From positions 2,480,001 to 2,544,000 of the forward strand of contig JAZGTN010000005.1 of NCBI GenBank assembly GCA_037783415.1: 64,000 nt of DNA. Direction: 5' to 3'. This document shows, piece by piece, positions 26,001 to 31,913 of this stretch (the stretch's first letter is position 1; each line of letters opens with the position of its first letter). The notes beneath the pieces are model-generated. The model saw only the letters and a program-made list of their open reading frames with translations. It was not told where the DNA came from and made no database searches. Source of the stretch: Leptasterias polaris. Taxonomy: Eukaryota; Echinodermata; Asteroidea; Forcipulatida; Asteriidae. Position numbers and translations under genes: made by a program.

Positions 26001-29000
26001 AGTCAAACCACAAAAATTGTATCTAGTGACTGTACATCGCGCGCAGAGAGGTAAAAGATTTGCCTCGATTTCAGGGACGCCCTGAATACAGGGCGTCCTA
26101 CGATATGGCATCATTTTTATTTTTTTTTATTCAATTTCAAAGAAAAAGGCAAGTACACCGAAAACCGGACAGGGGAGGATATAGTAGTTAAAACCACATA
26201 CCATTCCCCGATTCCAACCATTACAAATACCAAACAAGTATGTACAACAATTTTTATCAACAGTCACTTACCAACACCAGCGGCACAATTGTAGCCATCC
26301 CTGAACGGCAAGTTACACTCGCATACATAGCCCTCGGCACTACTACCTGGTCGGTTGAAACAATTTTCACCATTTGAACATTGATTCACGGCGCACATTT
26401 CTGCCAAAATGAGACAAAACAACACATTTTAAATAAATATTCAAGTTATACAATGTAGGTGCACTACTACTTTGATAAGTTTTAAACTTGTCTACCAAGT
26501 TTACTTAAACAAATTTAGGCTACTCATGTCAAATTTTGCAACTTTCCGCCTGTACTACTGGCTGGAGTGGTAGCAGTTAGCAGACGATTAAAAGAGTGAG
26601 TTTTACAGCATTTGCAACCGGGCAAGCCCGTTTGAGAATACGACGAATTAAGTCAACAGAGGGCAGTGTTCACTTTTTGTTATCAGAATAATTATTGGGT
26701 GCACTCATAGCGAAACAATGAAATGAAGTATGGTCGCCGAAAATAAATTATGTTTGATTTATTAGCATTCAGCATTGGTTGCTATAGGATTGTTTAGTGT
26801 GAGGCCGTATCCGAATTGGCGGCTACAGCTGTTGCTAAGGGTGTTGCTAAGGAAGTCCTATACTTCAACGTATGACGCGGAAATCTAGCCGTAGCCGTTG
26901 CTGTAGCCGTTAATTCGGACACGGCCTGATGCAACCAGTCTGTGGCTGATGTTAAGGGGGTTGCTAAGGGCAGGTGTCCTTAGGACTGTAAATCTCGCGT
27001 GTATTCGGATTTCTGTAAAAAAAATTGCTAGATTTTGTTTTAATTTAACATCCGCGTCTGAGGTATAAACCGGCTATAAAGTGATTGAACAAAATTCGAG
27101 CGTTGATTTGAAAAAGACTCAGGCCTGGCATAATACAGCCTTTGTTGCCCCTGGTTTTGGTACCCCTTCAAAAATTTCCCAAGACTAATGCATAAGTAGG
27201 ACTACCCCTTTGGAAAATGAAAGTTGCCTGGCCCTCTCAAAGATGGAATTCCAGAACTGCATGCAAAGTTCTAAATTTTGTCTTCAACGATAATCGCAAA
27301 ATAAAAAGCAATTATTACAAATTGTAATGAGAATTTTTGTGGCTCAGAATTTGTGTTCACGAATATAATTTAAAATAGAGATTTGATTTCAGAAACTATT
27401 CTTCGCTTGGCGTGCAGTCTATATACAAATTCTGACGCCTTTTAACCGTAGCCGCCAGTTCGAACACGCCCACATGTAGGCCTAAAAATTTATTTGACTT
27501 TTTCTCGAAGTTAAAGGGTGTTTACAACATTGGTAAGATTGAAAATATAAGTGTGGTTTATTATTTGAAAAGATTTGCACATAACTTACATGGTTGAAAG
27601 ATCGTGGTGGGAAAACTTCCCTTGAAATAATTTTGCTTAAAATGCTTTTAGTTTTTAGGAAATGAGTAAAACAATGTCTTTCTCACTCATCATATCCGTT
27701 GTTTGAAAACAGTGAAAACAATGGTGTTTTTCACTGTTTTGTCATGGATACTTGTCTTTGACAAAAATACCAATGTTTTACACACCCTATGTTTTTCATT
27801 TAAAAAAAATGATTTTGATGGATGAAATAGTTTATCTTTGGTCGAACTACGTACGAGCTTATTGGAGCCAGTGTCCTTTGGAAATATGTCACATTAAAAT
27901 GCACTGCAAAAGGATTATTCAAAAGAGGGCGCTAGCTGAAGAGATTCGTGCACAAAATTAATGGCCGTCGGGGGAGGGGCGCGGAAGACGTAATGCCTAC
28001 GACTACGAATCAAATCGCGTGTGAAAATTGGATTGTATTGCGATTAAGTATTTATGGTTCAGTAGACGATTTGGTTAAATGACTACCGTTACTCTGAAAC
28101 CACAAAAGTTCCTGCTGGCGTTACTATTATCTAATAAGAGTGCTGCACAAGCAATGGGATCTGCATTGTTCATGAATATGCCATAATAATAATGATTAAG
28201 TTCATGATTTTTAAACAGGACATAATGTGAGTTGAGGGGCACCGCCCTCGTGAGCAAGCGTGTATGCGGTTGGTTCCGAGAGTATTAACCCCTTTCCTGC
28301 TAACTATTTTCATGCGAAGTAGGCGAACAATTTAGTCCTTAGTCATTGGAAAGCCGCCTTTCAGGGGGAGCTACCCATCTATATAATTTGATGCCGGCGT
28401 CTTTTCCATTCAAAATGCCCACAATGTAGCGTACTGTCAACCGAGAGCTTCGCCCTCTACCGAAACTTATATCTTGTCGGTACCGACAAACAAAGAGTAC
28501 AATAGCAATCACAGTAACTACCGCTGTGATCGACTTATGGATTCTGCGAGGCACCCTTTAATTTCTTCCTGGTCTTTATCGATCTACTTTATGTGAAAGA
28601 TGGTATAACTTTTCGCTGAAAAGTGTTAAATCCCACCTTACTGTTGTCTATAAGACACCCTAAATTAAGTGATGTTTGAAGTTTTGCATGTGGGGATGAT
28701 TAAGAAGTAACTTATACTGCTCGTCTCCTGAAGACGACCAGAGTATTCTGCTCAAAACATCATGACCACACCTCGGCGGTTCTTTTCAGAGCCTTCACTC
28801 CTCCGAATGAGAGATTCTACACAATGGTTGTATCCGCACGTTTACTTCTCAAGTCAAACCTAGCCCCGGTAGGACGTCGCGTTGTTTGCACCGGAGGATT
28901 CCAACCTGGGCTAGTCTCAAACCCTAAATCACTAAACAAATCACGGTGAACTATACTTAAACGGCGCACATTCCCGCGTGTTGGCCCAAGTAATAACCCG

Positions 29001-29356
29001 ATCATTTGATAGCAACCAGCTTCTCAACAAAAATAGTTAAGTGTTTTAGACGTTGCCCCACCCAGAATTCAGAGTCGTGGGCCGTTTCTTATTATTTTCA
29101 CAAATTATCCTTCCCCTGCCGATCCAGCCATTTTGTACCCAAAAACCAAACAATTTAAAAGATGCAAATATTCATTTAATTATCAAATAAAATACTTATT
29201 TGCTGTACGAGCAAGTAATAATGGTTGAACATTGGGGTTGCAAAGAGGATAATTATATGATGATTCTAATAGTAATATTTCATCATACTTACCCTGTGCT
29301 TGTGACTGGCCTGACAGAATCACCACGGCGAGCGCCAAAACAAGCGGCACCATCAT
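4876..29356 (-). CDS. Gene A: HYR/EGF/CUB single-pass transmembrane protein (34 coding exons)
   Basis: This entry spans a complete split gene; its exons are listed separately. The spliced CDS is 6669 nt (2222 residues). Residues 1-21 are a signal peptide, 22-64 an EGF, 65-190 a CUB domain, 191-1125 eleven HYR domains and 1126-1564 ten EGF domains. Residues 1565-2082 are six HYR domains, 2083-2112 a half-EGF, 2113-2122 an RRRR basic site, 2123-2155 an EGF, and 2156-2222 a transmembrane helix with a tail of about 20 residues. Every intron is phase 1 and every internal exon is a multiple of three, as expected for exon-shuffled extracellular modules. HYR modules (as in sea urchin hyalin) and EGF modules usually mediate extracellular adhesion, so a cell-surface or matrix adhesive role is inferred. 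The basic site suggests proprotein-convertase cleavage near the membrane. I do not recognise a named orthologue. Expression and exact splicing are untested. Confidence 0.85.
5533..5868. mobile_element. MITE-like element in gene A intron
   Basis: The ends contain TTTACGTTTGGTAATTGGAG and an inverted, diverged TATACGTTTGGTATACG. The ends resemble the MITE-1 family seen at 35225..35601. Boundaries are approximate. Confidence 0.4.
6146..6244 (-). CDS. Gene A exon 33: membrane-proximal EGF
   Basis: This 99-nt exon encodes EECLCKNGGIC, FSCACPSNFTGIICEE. It has six cysteines in a short EGF. It follows the basic cleavage site and would remain on the membrane stub after cleavage. The donor is GTACGT. 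Confidence 0.87.
6746..6775 (-). CDS. Gene A exon 32: 30-bp microexon with RRRR cleavage site
   Basis: This ten-codon exon reads AARRRRDAKQ. It has acceptor CTACAACAG and donor GTAAAA, phase 1 on both sides. RRRR followed by D fits the furin/proprotein-convertase consensus RX(K/R)R. Its counterpart in gene B (47255..47226, ASRRKRDVGN) has the same length, phase, position and motif, which supports it as a real exon despite its size. Confidence 0.85.
7115..7204 (-). CDS. Gene A exon 31: half-EGF (four Cys)
   Basis: This 90-nt exon encodes VTVANPCSSSPC, KC and YYRPSPPEYLCLG. Only four cysteines are present, so it is a truncated EGF lacking the last two. The same layout (NPC, SPC, CYY, YLCLG) occurs in gene B exon 47767..47681, so the form is conserved. 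Confidence 0.85.
7283..7590 (-). mobile_element. tRNA-derived SINE (family A) in gene A intron
   Basis: On the minus strand it has an A-box-like CTAGATCACTCAGTTGG and a decayed B box. These are followed by the family body (CACACCCAAGTTTATGATAC on the plus strand). Its relatives are at 30885..31190 and 54838..55470. Confidence 0.6.
7694..7942 (-). CDS. Gene A exon 30: HYR domain 17 (type F)
   Basis: This 249-nt HYR exon begins VDNEVPIISGCPSE and ends GNQDTCSFLVTVNP. The gene B partner is 49076..48831, which begins VDSVAPFISGCP. Confidence 0.88.
8335..8586 (-). CDS. Gene A exon 29: HYR domain 16 (type E)
   Basis: This 252-nt HYR exon contains FTNCPDNIVSYVNG, SGVTPQVSGSL and ARDGSGNEATCSFSISVIG. 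The gene B partner is 49948..49703, which has NDITSYVQ and the same VIG ending. The donor is GTATGT. Confidence 0.87.
9030..9296 (-). CDS. Gene A exon 28: HYR domain 15 (type A)
   Basis: This 267-nt HYR exon contains AGTGPTDNIPPVISKCP, TDNDGLAP and RSHAPNTAFSIGSTTV. It lies after a 2.3-kb intron that holds a DNA transposon and a SINE. It corresponds to the gene B type-A exons. Confidence 0.88.
9818..10896. mobile_element. DNA transposon, 15-bp TIRs and 6-bp target duplication
   Basis: The left end CAGACCTGCCAACCT is repeated inverted at 10882..10896. The element is flanked on both sides by ATGTAG (9812..9817 and 10897..10902). It is 1079 bp long with no transposase frame, hence non-autonomous. 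It is inserted in a tRNA-containing repeat whose right part resumes at 10903. Superfamily not assigned. Confidence 0.82.
10394..10451. repeat. Two adjacent near-perfect hairpins
   Basis: CATGGAGGTAGG/AATACCTCCATG is followed within a few bases by CATGGAGGAAGGAA/GTTCCTTCCTCCATG. Both lie inside the 9818..10896 transposon. Confidence 0.75.
10903..11100 (-). mobile_element. tRNA-Leu/Ser-like SINE (family B), tRNA part
   Basis: The minus strand carries GTGGCCGAGCGGTCTAGA (A box) and GGGTTCGATACCC (B box). A GTCATGACACTTGTGCCC tail and CTTGAGCAAGG follow. Related copies occur at 22808..22912, 44185..44475 and 62565..62915. Confidence 0.65.
11588..11854 (-). CDS. Gene A exon 27: HYR domain 14 (type C)
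   Basis: This 267-nt HYR exon contains WVEPTAVDNSGRAPG and NSVTRVSYIFYDNTGNFDSC. The RVSYIFYDN..GNFD signature is shared with gene B exons 54748..54488 and 51982..51722. Confidence 0.88.
11900..12105 (+). mobile_element. SINE family A fragment in gene A intron
   Basis: It contains CCCCCGAACAAAGATATTGA, then a degenerate tRNA-like head, then TTTTACCCGGTCATGTTCCC. The order is as in the copy at 30885..31190. It ends close to exon 12401..12129. Confidence 0.55.
12129..12401 (-). CDS. Gene A exon 26: HYR domain 13 (type B)
   Basis: This 273-nt HYR exon contains TDNTPPVISNCPMGASAKA, WVEPTATDD and DAAGNSAECTFVVM. It has a short proline/threonine-rich linker at its start. By position and the NTPPVISNCP start it pairs with the gene B type-B exons. 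Confidence 0.87.
12616..12861 (-). CDS. Gene A exon 25: HYR domain 12 (type D)
   Basis: This 246-nt HYR exon contains GDTTPPIISGCPES and VFSDLSQNYARCLFFVTV. The SQNYA motif in place of GNxA is shared only with gene B exon 57187..56942. The donor is GTAGGT. Confidence 0.88.
13080..13199 (-). CDS. Gene A exon 24: EGF domain 11
   Basis: This 120-nt six-cysteine EGF begins DVDPCASNPCRNGANC and ends GGTTCDSRI. The DVD start and a hydrophobic FNTYF segment resemble a calcium-binding EGF. The gene B partner is 57758..57639. Confidence 0.88.
13723..13878 (-). CDS. Gene A exon 23: EGF domain 10
   Basis: This 156-nt EGF contains PALDICNKSERPPC, SIDQDVDYFCTCP and GYSGHNCQT. The gene B partner is 58411..58256, with the same PALDIC and DQDVDY segments. 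Confidence 0.88.
14280..14435 (-). CDS. Gene A exon 22: EGF domain 9 (long loop)
   Basis: This 156-nt EGF has a long central loop containing CYNSYNSNVGTNIPQYSC and ends GFTGSNCNIPT. The donor is GTAGGT. The gene B partner is 59023..58865, with the same NSYNSN loop. Confidence 0.88.
15048..15182 (-). CDS. Gene A exon 21: EGF domain 8
   Basis: This 135-nt exon is a standard six-cysteine EGF containing NPNPCNSFPCKNGATC and YVGLNCVTPK. The gene B partner is 60246..60112. Confidence 0.88.
15240..15360 (+). mobile_element. Degenerate MITE-2 copy
   Basis: CACAAAGAGCTAAGATTGAT and the following TGCTTAGCAAAGTGCGATGT resemble the interior of the nested element at 31761..31904. Confidence 0.4.
15473..15598 (-). 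CDS. Gene A exon 20: EGF domain 7 (7 Cys)
   Basis: This 126-nt exon starts AVPNPCDNNLC and ends CACPNTHIGLNCET. It has seven cysteines. The gene B partner is 61439..61314, which shares CPNTHIG and the odd cysteine count. Confidence 0.87.
15722..15844 (-). CDS. Gene A exon 19: EGF domain 6 (9 Cys)
   Basis: This 123-nt exon starts ERDACNPNPCVNGGVC and ends ECPACFCGFNCEI. It has nine cysteines, one more than its gene B partner (62494..62372), because of FCGF in place of FTGY. Confidence 0.87.
15935..16215 (-). repeat. Degenerate SINE family B body
   Basis: It shares TACCCTCGCAGGTACCCATT and CATTGGGCCAATA with the fuller copy at 62565..62915. The tRNA-like head is eroded. Confidence 0.5.
16461..16601 (-). 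CDS. Gene A exon 18: EGF domain 5 (8-Cys type, AISAC)
   Basis: This 141-nt exon starts AISACDSSSCQNGAVC and ends YKCSCTNCFTGIFCES. It has eight cysteines. Its one-to-one counterpart in gene B is 63545..63405, the first visible gene B exon. Confidence 0.88.
16970..17092 (-). CDS. Gene A exon 17: EGF domain 4 (8-Cys type)
   Basis: This 123-nt exon reads VVNSCENNQCANGAAC, EGC, then YTCQCPPCFTGRYC. It has eight cysteines in the same spacing as exon 16. Confidence 0.88.
17180..17300. mobile_element. Short inverted-repeat element in gene A intron
   Basis: TGAAATGGCGGCTATGGCTT on the left is mirrored by AGCCATGGCTGCCAATTTCA on the right, with imperfect pairing. It is related to 26802..26927. Confidence 0.5.
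17429..17551 (-). CDS. Gene A exon 16: EGF domain 3 (8-Cys type)
   Basis: This 123-nt exon reads ARDACQSNTCQNGAVC, then GSC, then YECQCPACYTGQYC. The eight cysteines include a CxCxxC motif. The donor is GTAAGT. Confidence 0.88.
18193..18306 (-). CDS. Gene A exon 15: EGF domain 2
   Basis: This 114-nt EGF exon starts ANPCSPQPCLNGAAC and ends CICPDCFSGDNCEI. Seven cysteines are visible, including the CxCxxC cluster typical of this block. Confidence 0.88.
18530..18781 (-). CDS. Gene A exon 14: HYR domain 11
   Basis: This 252-nt HYR exon closes the first array. Its cysteines return (LLFCQMD and SASCTFVV). Other landmarks are PTAADNSG and EYRFGDQAGNSA. The donor is GTACGT. Confidence 0.87.
18966..19250 (-). 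CDS. Gene A exon 13: HYR domain 10 with internal 30-bp duplication
   Basis: This HYR exon is unusually long at 285 nt. A perfect 30-bp tandem duplication (19088..19117 and 19118..19147) repeats TDNSGSFTTT in frame. The remainder is typical HYR (WTEPTATDNSG, YTFTDAEGNTAS). Both cysteines are absent. The donor is GTATG. Confidence 0.88.
19784..20038 (-). CDS. Gene A exon 12: HYR domain 9 (cysteine-free)
   Basis: This 255-nt HYR exon contains PGFDIVVDVPFGTPGTNVNW, PPTATDDSG and GNPVSTTFTVTVREL. The acceptor is ATTACAG and the donor GTAAGT. Confidence 0.88.
20337..20588 (-). CDS. Gene A exon 11: HYR domain 8 (cysteine-free)
   Basis: This 252-nt HYR exon contains SFPDDITVTVPFGTYSSPV and GNSVTRTFNVIVIML. 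It is the closest relative of the relic exon at 22991..23052. No cysteines are present. Confidence 0.9.
20784..21035 (-). CDS. Gene A exon 10: HYR domain 7 (type X1, cysteine-free)
   Basis: This 252-nt X1 copy is slightly diverged (PFGTTSVPV, TPVMYTFSDPSGN), consistent with being the oldest of the three X1 copies. Confidence 0.9.
21152..21406 (-). CDS. Gene A exon 9: HYR domain 6 (type X2, cysteine-free)
   Basis: This 255-nt second X2 copy ends GNLVTRTFQVTVVEL. Spacing to exon 7 is 782 bp, the period of the tandem exon-pair repeat. Confidence 0.9.
21573..21824 (-). CDS. Gene A exon 8: HYR domain 5 (type X1, cysteine-free)
   Basis: This 252-nt X1 copy reads RDPTGNSITRSF where exon 6 has RDLTGN. 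The donor is CTAC/GTGAGT, whereas the sister copies use GTAAGT. The flanking intron is also homologous to that of exon 10. Confidence 0.9.
21934..22188 (-). CDS. Gene A exon 7: HYR domain 4 (type X2, cysteine-free)
   Basis: This 255-nt HYR exon contains DSTDPFIVSFPEDITVTVPF, WDEPTAFDNSG and GNSVTRAFQVTVIEL. It differs from 21406..21152 at only about three residues. Neither HYR cysteine is present. Confidence 0.9.
22376..22627 (-). CDS. Gene A exon 6: HYR domain 3 (type X1, cysteine-free)
   Basis: This 252-nt HYR exon begins ADGIPPQVSTFPED and contains WTEPTVTDNSGTV and YTFRDLTGNSITRSF. It is nearly identical to 21824..21573 and 21035..20784 and is part of a tandem exon-pair amplification. 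The donor is GTAAGTG. Confidence 0.9.
22680..22945 (-). mobile_element. SINE family B fragment and TATCAC microsatellite
   Basis: On the minus strand the tRNA-like part (22808..22912) has a B box GGTTCGAGTC. It is followed by TATCAC repeats at 22915..22941. It lies between the X1 repeat and the relic HYR exon. Confidence 0.55.
22991..23052 (-). pseudogene. Relic HYR exon (3' quarter only)
   Basis: The minus strand reads YSFTDPAGNTVTRTFNVIML followed by a GTGAGT donor. This is clearly the end of a HYR exon most like 20588..20337. The upstream three quarters and the splice acceptor are missing, and a 6-bp deletion lies near the end. It is non-functional as an exon and sits next to a SINE insertion. 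Confidence 0.82.
23170..23421 (-). CDS. Gene A exon 5: HYR domain 2 (cysteine-free)
   Basis: This 252-nt HYR exon contains TVPFGTPGTNVNWAEPQATD and YTFVDALGNSV. Both canonical cysteines are missing: TVPTEE replaces xxCPxx, and PFTVTV replaces CxFxVxV. It is the first of nine consecutive cysteine-free HYR exons. Confidence 0.88.
23540..23625 (+). mobile_element. tRNA-like SINE head (family A)
   Basis: TGACAGCTTAGTTGATTAAG (A-box-like) and GTTGGTTCAAACC (B box) are at tRNA spacing, with the anticodon-arm segment CACGTTAATCCAGAGG between them. Confidence 0.5.
23932..24107. mobile_element. MITE with GGCCCAATTTAA ends beside exon 4
   Basis: TGGCCCAATTTAA on the left is mirrored by TTAAATTGGGCCC at 24095..24107. 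The element ends about 15 bp from the exon 4 donor. Related ends occur at 52483..52736. Confidence 0.55.
24122..24364 (-). CDS. Gene A exon 4: HYR domain 1
   Basis: This 243-nt HYR exon starts VDQAPPVISNCPSG, contains WVAPTATD and ends GNRAVCTFNVNIIQ. Both HYR cysteines are present. The acceptor is CTTGCAG and the donor GTAAGTG. It opens the first HYR array. Confidence 0.9.
24676..25053 (-). CDS. Gene A exon 3: CUB domain
   Basis: This 378-nt exon encodes one 126-residue CUB domain. Typical landmarks are SGTFVSKDYPNNYPSRY, the FNSPFNIE strand, KDELYIGKG and the terminal FSGFSVQYRI. Acidic residues corresponding to a calcium-binding CUB site (E of NIE, D of KDEL, D of FITD) are present. Only two cysteines occur, both close together near the N-terminus (TCYGSTC); the usual second disulfide pair is replaced. 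The donor is GTGAGG. Confidence 0.88.
25090..25156. repeat. 18-bp tandem repeat, about four copies
   Basis: The unit ATTCCTGATAATTTATAA is repeated head to tail in the intron upstream of the CUB exon. Confidence 0.85.
25770..25856. repeat. 9-bp minisatellite (TAGTTCTAG type)
   Basis: Successive AGTTCTTGT and AGTTCTAGT units occur. They create an open frame on the minus strand that encodes only leucine/glutamate repeats. Confidence 0.85.
26272..26400 (-). CDS. Gene A exon 2: EGF domain 1
   Basis: This 129-nt phase 1-1 exon has acceptor TTGGCAG and donor GTAAGTG. It encodes 43 residues with six cysteines (MC, QC, NC, VC, EC, NC) in EGF spacing. It is separated from the signal exon by a 2.9-kb intron in which no further exon was found. 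Confidence 0.85.
26802..26927. mobile_element. 126-bp MITE in gene A intron 1
   Basis: AGGCCGTATCCGAATT on the left is mirrored by AATTCGGACACGGCCT on the right, and the pairing continues through GGCTACAGC. Related half-sequences occur near 26935..27010 and 27440..27475. Confidence 0.7.
27510..27960. repeat. Dispersed repeat, intron 1
   Basis: The segment with GATCGTGGTGGGAAAACTTC and TTTTCACTGTTTT is related, in inverted orientation, to 44490..44740. No coding potential is recognised. Confidence 0.4.
28680..28960. repeat. Dispersed repeat with GACGACCAGAG motif
   Basis: GACCACACCTCGGCGGTTCT and TTTTCAGAGC recur in diverged form at about 49437..49560. Confidence 0.4.
29293..29356 (-). CDS. 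Gene A exon 1: start codon and signal peptide
   Basis: The exon encodes MMVPLVLALAVVILSGQSQA followed by Q and one base of the next codon. This is a classic hydrophobic secretion signal ending in a small-residue cleavage site (QSQA). The donor is GTAAGT directly after AGCACAGG. Two adjacent ATGs occur; the second (29351..29353) has A at -3 and G at +4 and may be the stronger start. No other upstream in-frame coding exon was seen. Confidence 0.8.
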
Positions 29357-30880
29357 TATGTCACTTCTTCTCCGACAAGGAAGGGGGGGTTCAAAACCTC
29401 AGTAGAGACGTGGACATGAGGGGCTGGGAAATCAGCGCAGAAAGCTCTCACACTGTTGACTGACTGTCAGTGATTTAGGTGTTTCTACCTCAAACACCTT
29501 GTGCCTTATCTGAGCTCTCACTTCACGAGTCTAAGACAACGTTCATGCCCGCCCATCCCAGAATTAAAGGACCTCGAGATTCCTAAGGGAATACTGTCCT
29601 GTGATTGGTCAAGAGCTTTTTGATGTGTTGTCCCTTTCAAGGCATTGCATAACAATTCCTTAGAAAGCCCAGAAAGCATTGTGATGAGGAATTCCTACCC
29701 CCATGCCTGAACGAATGCACAAAATGAGTGGTAAATTAAGTTGCGTAACCTGATTTGAATATCACTGGTTTTTTGTTTGTGTATTTTTGATTTTTGGCAT
29801 AATGTTTCGATTCACTTATAATTAGTGCATTCATTTGGGTTCAGCCTGTCGTTAATCAAAGCATTTTGTTTGTTGAATTGATGGTTTGTTTGTTTTGCGG
29901 GTGTTTATGGTCCGTCTCTATTGGAGAAAGGGTGTTTTAATTGCATTGCCATTGATCATTCTGCAAAACGCTACCATTGGGTCGACCTGTGTTTTTTGCT
30001 TGCACTGCGATGGAACCGTCTGGTTTAGGCAGAAAATATCGTTCAGTGGCTCGTGTTTGTGTGGGTGTGGTGGTGGTAGTGGGGGGGGGGGGGGGGGTGG
30101 AAGCTCTTGAACCCAAGCACAAGAAGTACAGAAGTGGGGAAATCGTTTAAAAATACAATAATGTATTGTAATTAATAAATAGAAGTATAGAACTTGTCCT
30201 TGCTTGGCATGCGATGTTGAACTAAAAGGATGGCTTCCAGAATGCCTTCCACATGCCTTGTATTTGTTTGGGTCTAAAAAGGGTATTTTATGATGCCAGT
30301 TAGGCCATTTGAAAAGGATTAGGCCTACTTTCGCGTGCGCCCCCCCGTAAAAATAAAACAAATAAAATAATGAAAACAGTAATTTTAAAACACTCTTTAA
30401 AAAGTGGGAGTGAAACATTACACGCTACTGTAAAACATTCTGTTTGGAACGGTGAGTTAGTGGTTTAGGTTAGCGCGTAGATTTTGACGGTGTACTGCGG
30501 CGAGTAGTATTTTTAAAAACATTGTCAAATGTAGAACCATAAAAAGAAGCTTAAAAAGTTAGTTTTGTCAATTTCTTTTGCATTCTGGCTAGTTGTTGTT
30601 TGTTTGTCTGTTGTTCGTGTTATTATAGACACGATTATTTCTGCATCAGTTAGTGCATTGCAATCAGAGCAGGAACTTCTTTGTCCACCCCCCCCCCCCT
30701 CCCCAAAATCCTCAGAAATTTGGCAGACCAACAGCTTTGGCTTCACCTACGATCTATCCAACGTTAATGCTAACACACAGAATTCAGCAATCAGTATAAG
30801 CCACAGCCATTATTGACTTCTTAAAAAAATAGGCATATACAATTTATATAAAAAAAATAACCCAAAATCATTTAAAAATT
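29357..30880. other. Presumed gene A 5' UTR/promoter side
   Basis: The region lies directly upstream of the gene A signal-peptide exon on the minus strand. No convincing TATA box or initiator could be assigned. A poly-G run (about 30078..30096) and a poly-C run (about 30687..30698) are present. Confidence 0.3.
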
Positions 30881-30884
30881 TACC

Positions 30885-31190
30885 CAGTCAGTTTCCCTTG
30901 TAGTTTATTATTTGATATCTGATATAAAAAGTCGAATCCCCTTAAGGTGATCCCCTGGCTGCCGCTTCCCAGGTTGTATCGTATACTTGGGTGTGATCCC
31001 TGGCTACACGGCAGTTTACGGTTGAATGGCTTCTGACTGGCACCCCCCGAACAAAGATATTGACAAAATAGGGAAACCGCCAACATAGGGCTAGATAGCT
31101 CAGTTGGTAGAGCGCCGGCACGTTAAACCGGAGGTCGTTGGTTCAAATCCCGCTTTAGTCAATTTTCTTTGTTCAACCCAAAATCCAAAA
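30885..31190 (+). mobile_element. tRNA-derived SINE (family A), best copy
   Basis: The tRNA-like head at 31089..31162 has A box TAGCTCAGTTGG, B box GGTTCAAATCC, and an anticodon-like stem CCGG/CCGG with GTT in the loop. The acceptor stem does not pair fully. The preceding body (TTTACCCAGTCAGTTTCCCT onward) is shared with the other copies, so this is a SINE rather than a tRNA gene. Confidence 0.65.
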
Positions 31191-31393
31191 AAATAAGTAA
31201 AAAAAAAAAATTGTAGGCCTATTATTTGTTTTGGCTTGCTTTTTAAAATTTATTTTTGAATTTATTTTGGATGACATGTTATTACGTAAAGTTTAATCTT
31301 CTTTTGTCTCGAATTTCTTTATAAAACATTTTAATGGATTTTACCATGTGTACTTACCAGGAGCTAAATGGCTGAAGACAACTGTTACTTAAA

Positions 31394-31913
31394 GGCACTG
31401 GACACGTTTGGTAATTGTCGAAGACCAGTATTCTCACTTGGTGTATCCCAACATATGCATAAAATAACAAACCTGTGAAAATTTGGGCTCAATTGGTCAT
31501 CGAATTTGCAAGAGAATAATGAAAGAAAAAACCCCCTTGTTGCATTACTTTGTGTGCTTTCAGATGCATAATAAAACTTAAAAGGCTTCGCTGAAGTCTT
31601 TTATTATTTGAGTGAGAAATTACCTCTTTCTCAAAAACTACGTTACTTCAAAGGGAGCCGTTTCTCACAATGTTTTATACTATCAACAGCTCTCCATTGC
31701 TCGTTACCAAGTAAGTTTTTATGCTAACAATTATTTTGAGTAATTACCAAAAGTGTCCAGCTGGGCTCGATTTCACAAAGAGTTAAGATTGATCGTAACT
31801 GCAAATCCATCGCAGTTGCTTAGCAAAGAGTGATGTCACAATACAAATCAAATACTGATAACTCATCCTAGATGAATCTTAGTGCTTTGTGAAATCGACC
31901 CCAGTGCCTTTAA
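31394..31913 (+). mobile_element. MITE-1 copy interrupted by MITE-2
   Basis: The left end AAAGGCACTGGACACGTTTG and the right end GTGTCCAG...TGCCTTTAA are split by a nested element at 31761..31904. The interior (TCTCACTTGGTGTATCCCAA, CTCAATTGGTCATCGAA) matches the copy at 35225..35601. Confidence 0.75.
31761..31904. mobile_element. MITE-2, 144 bp, nested in MITE-1
   Basis: The ends CTGGGCTCGATTTCACAAAG and its inverted near-copy (one mismatch) bound the element. Removing 31761..31904 restores the MITE-1 end GTGTCCAGTGCCTTTAA. Confidence 0.8.

Noticed and set aside
29886..30110. Plus-strand frame ending in a glycine run
   Set aside because: The glycines come from a poly-G/GGT stretch; there is no family resemblance.
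31089..31162. Possible tRNA gene (A and B boxes, GTT in the loop position)
   Set aside because: The acceptor stem does not pair properly, the position before the anticodon is not T, and the same head with the same body occurs elsewhere in the window, so it is a SINE head.
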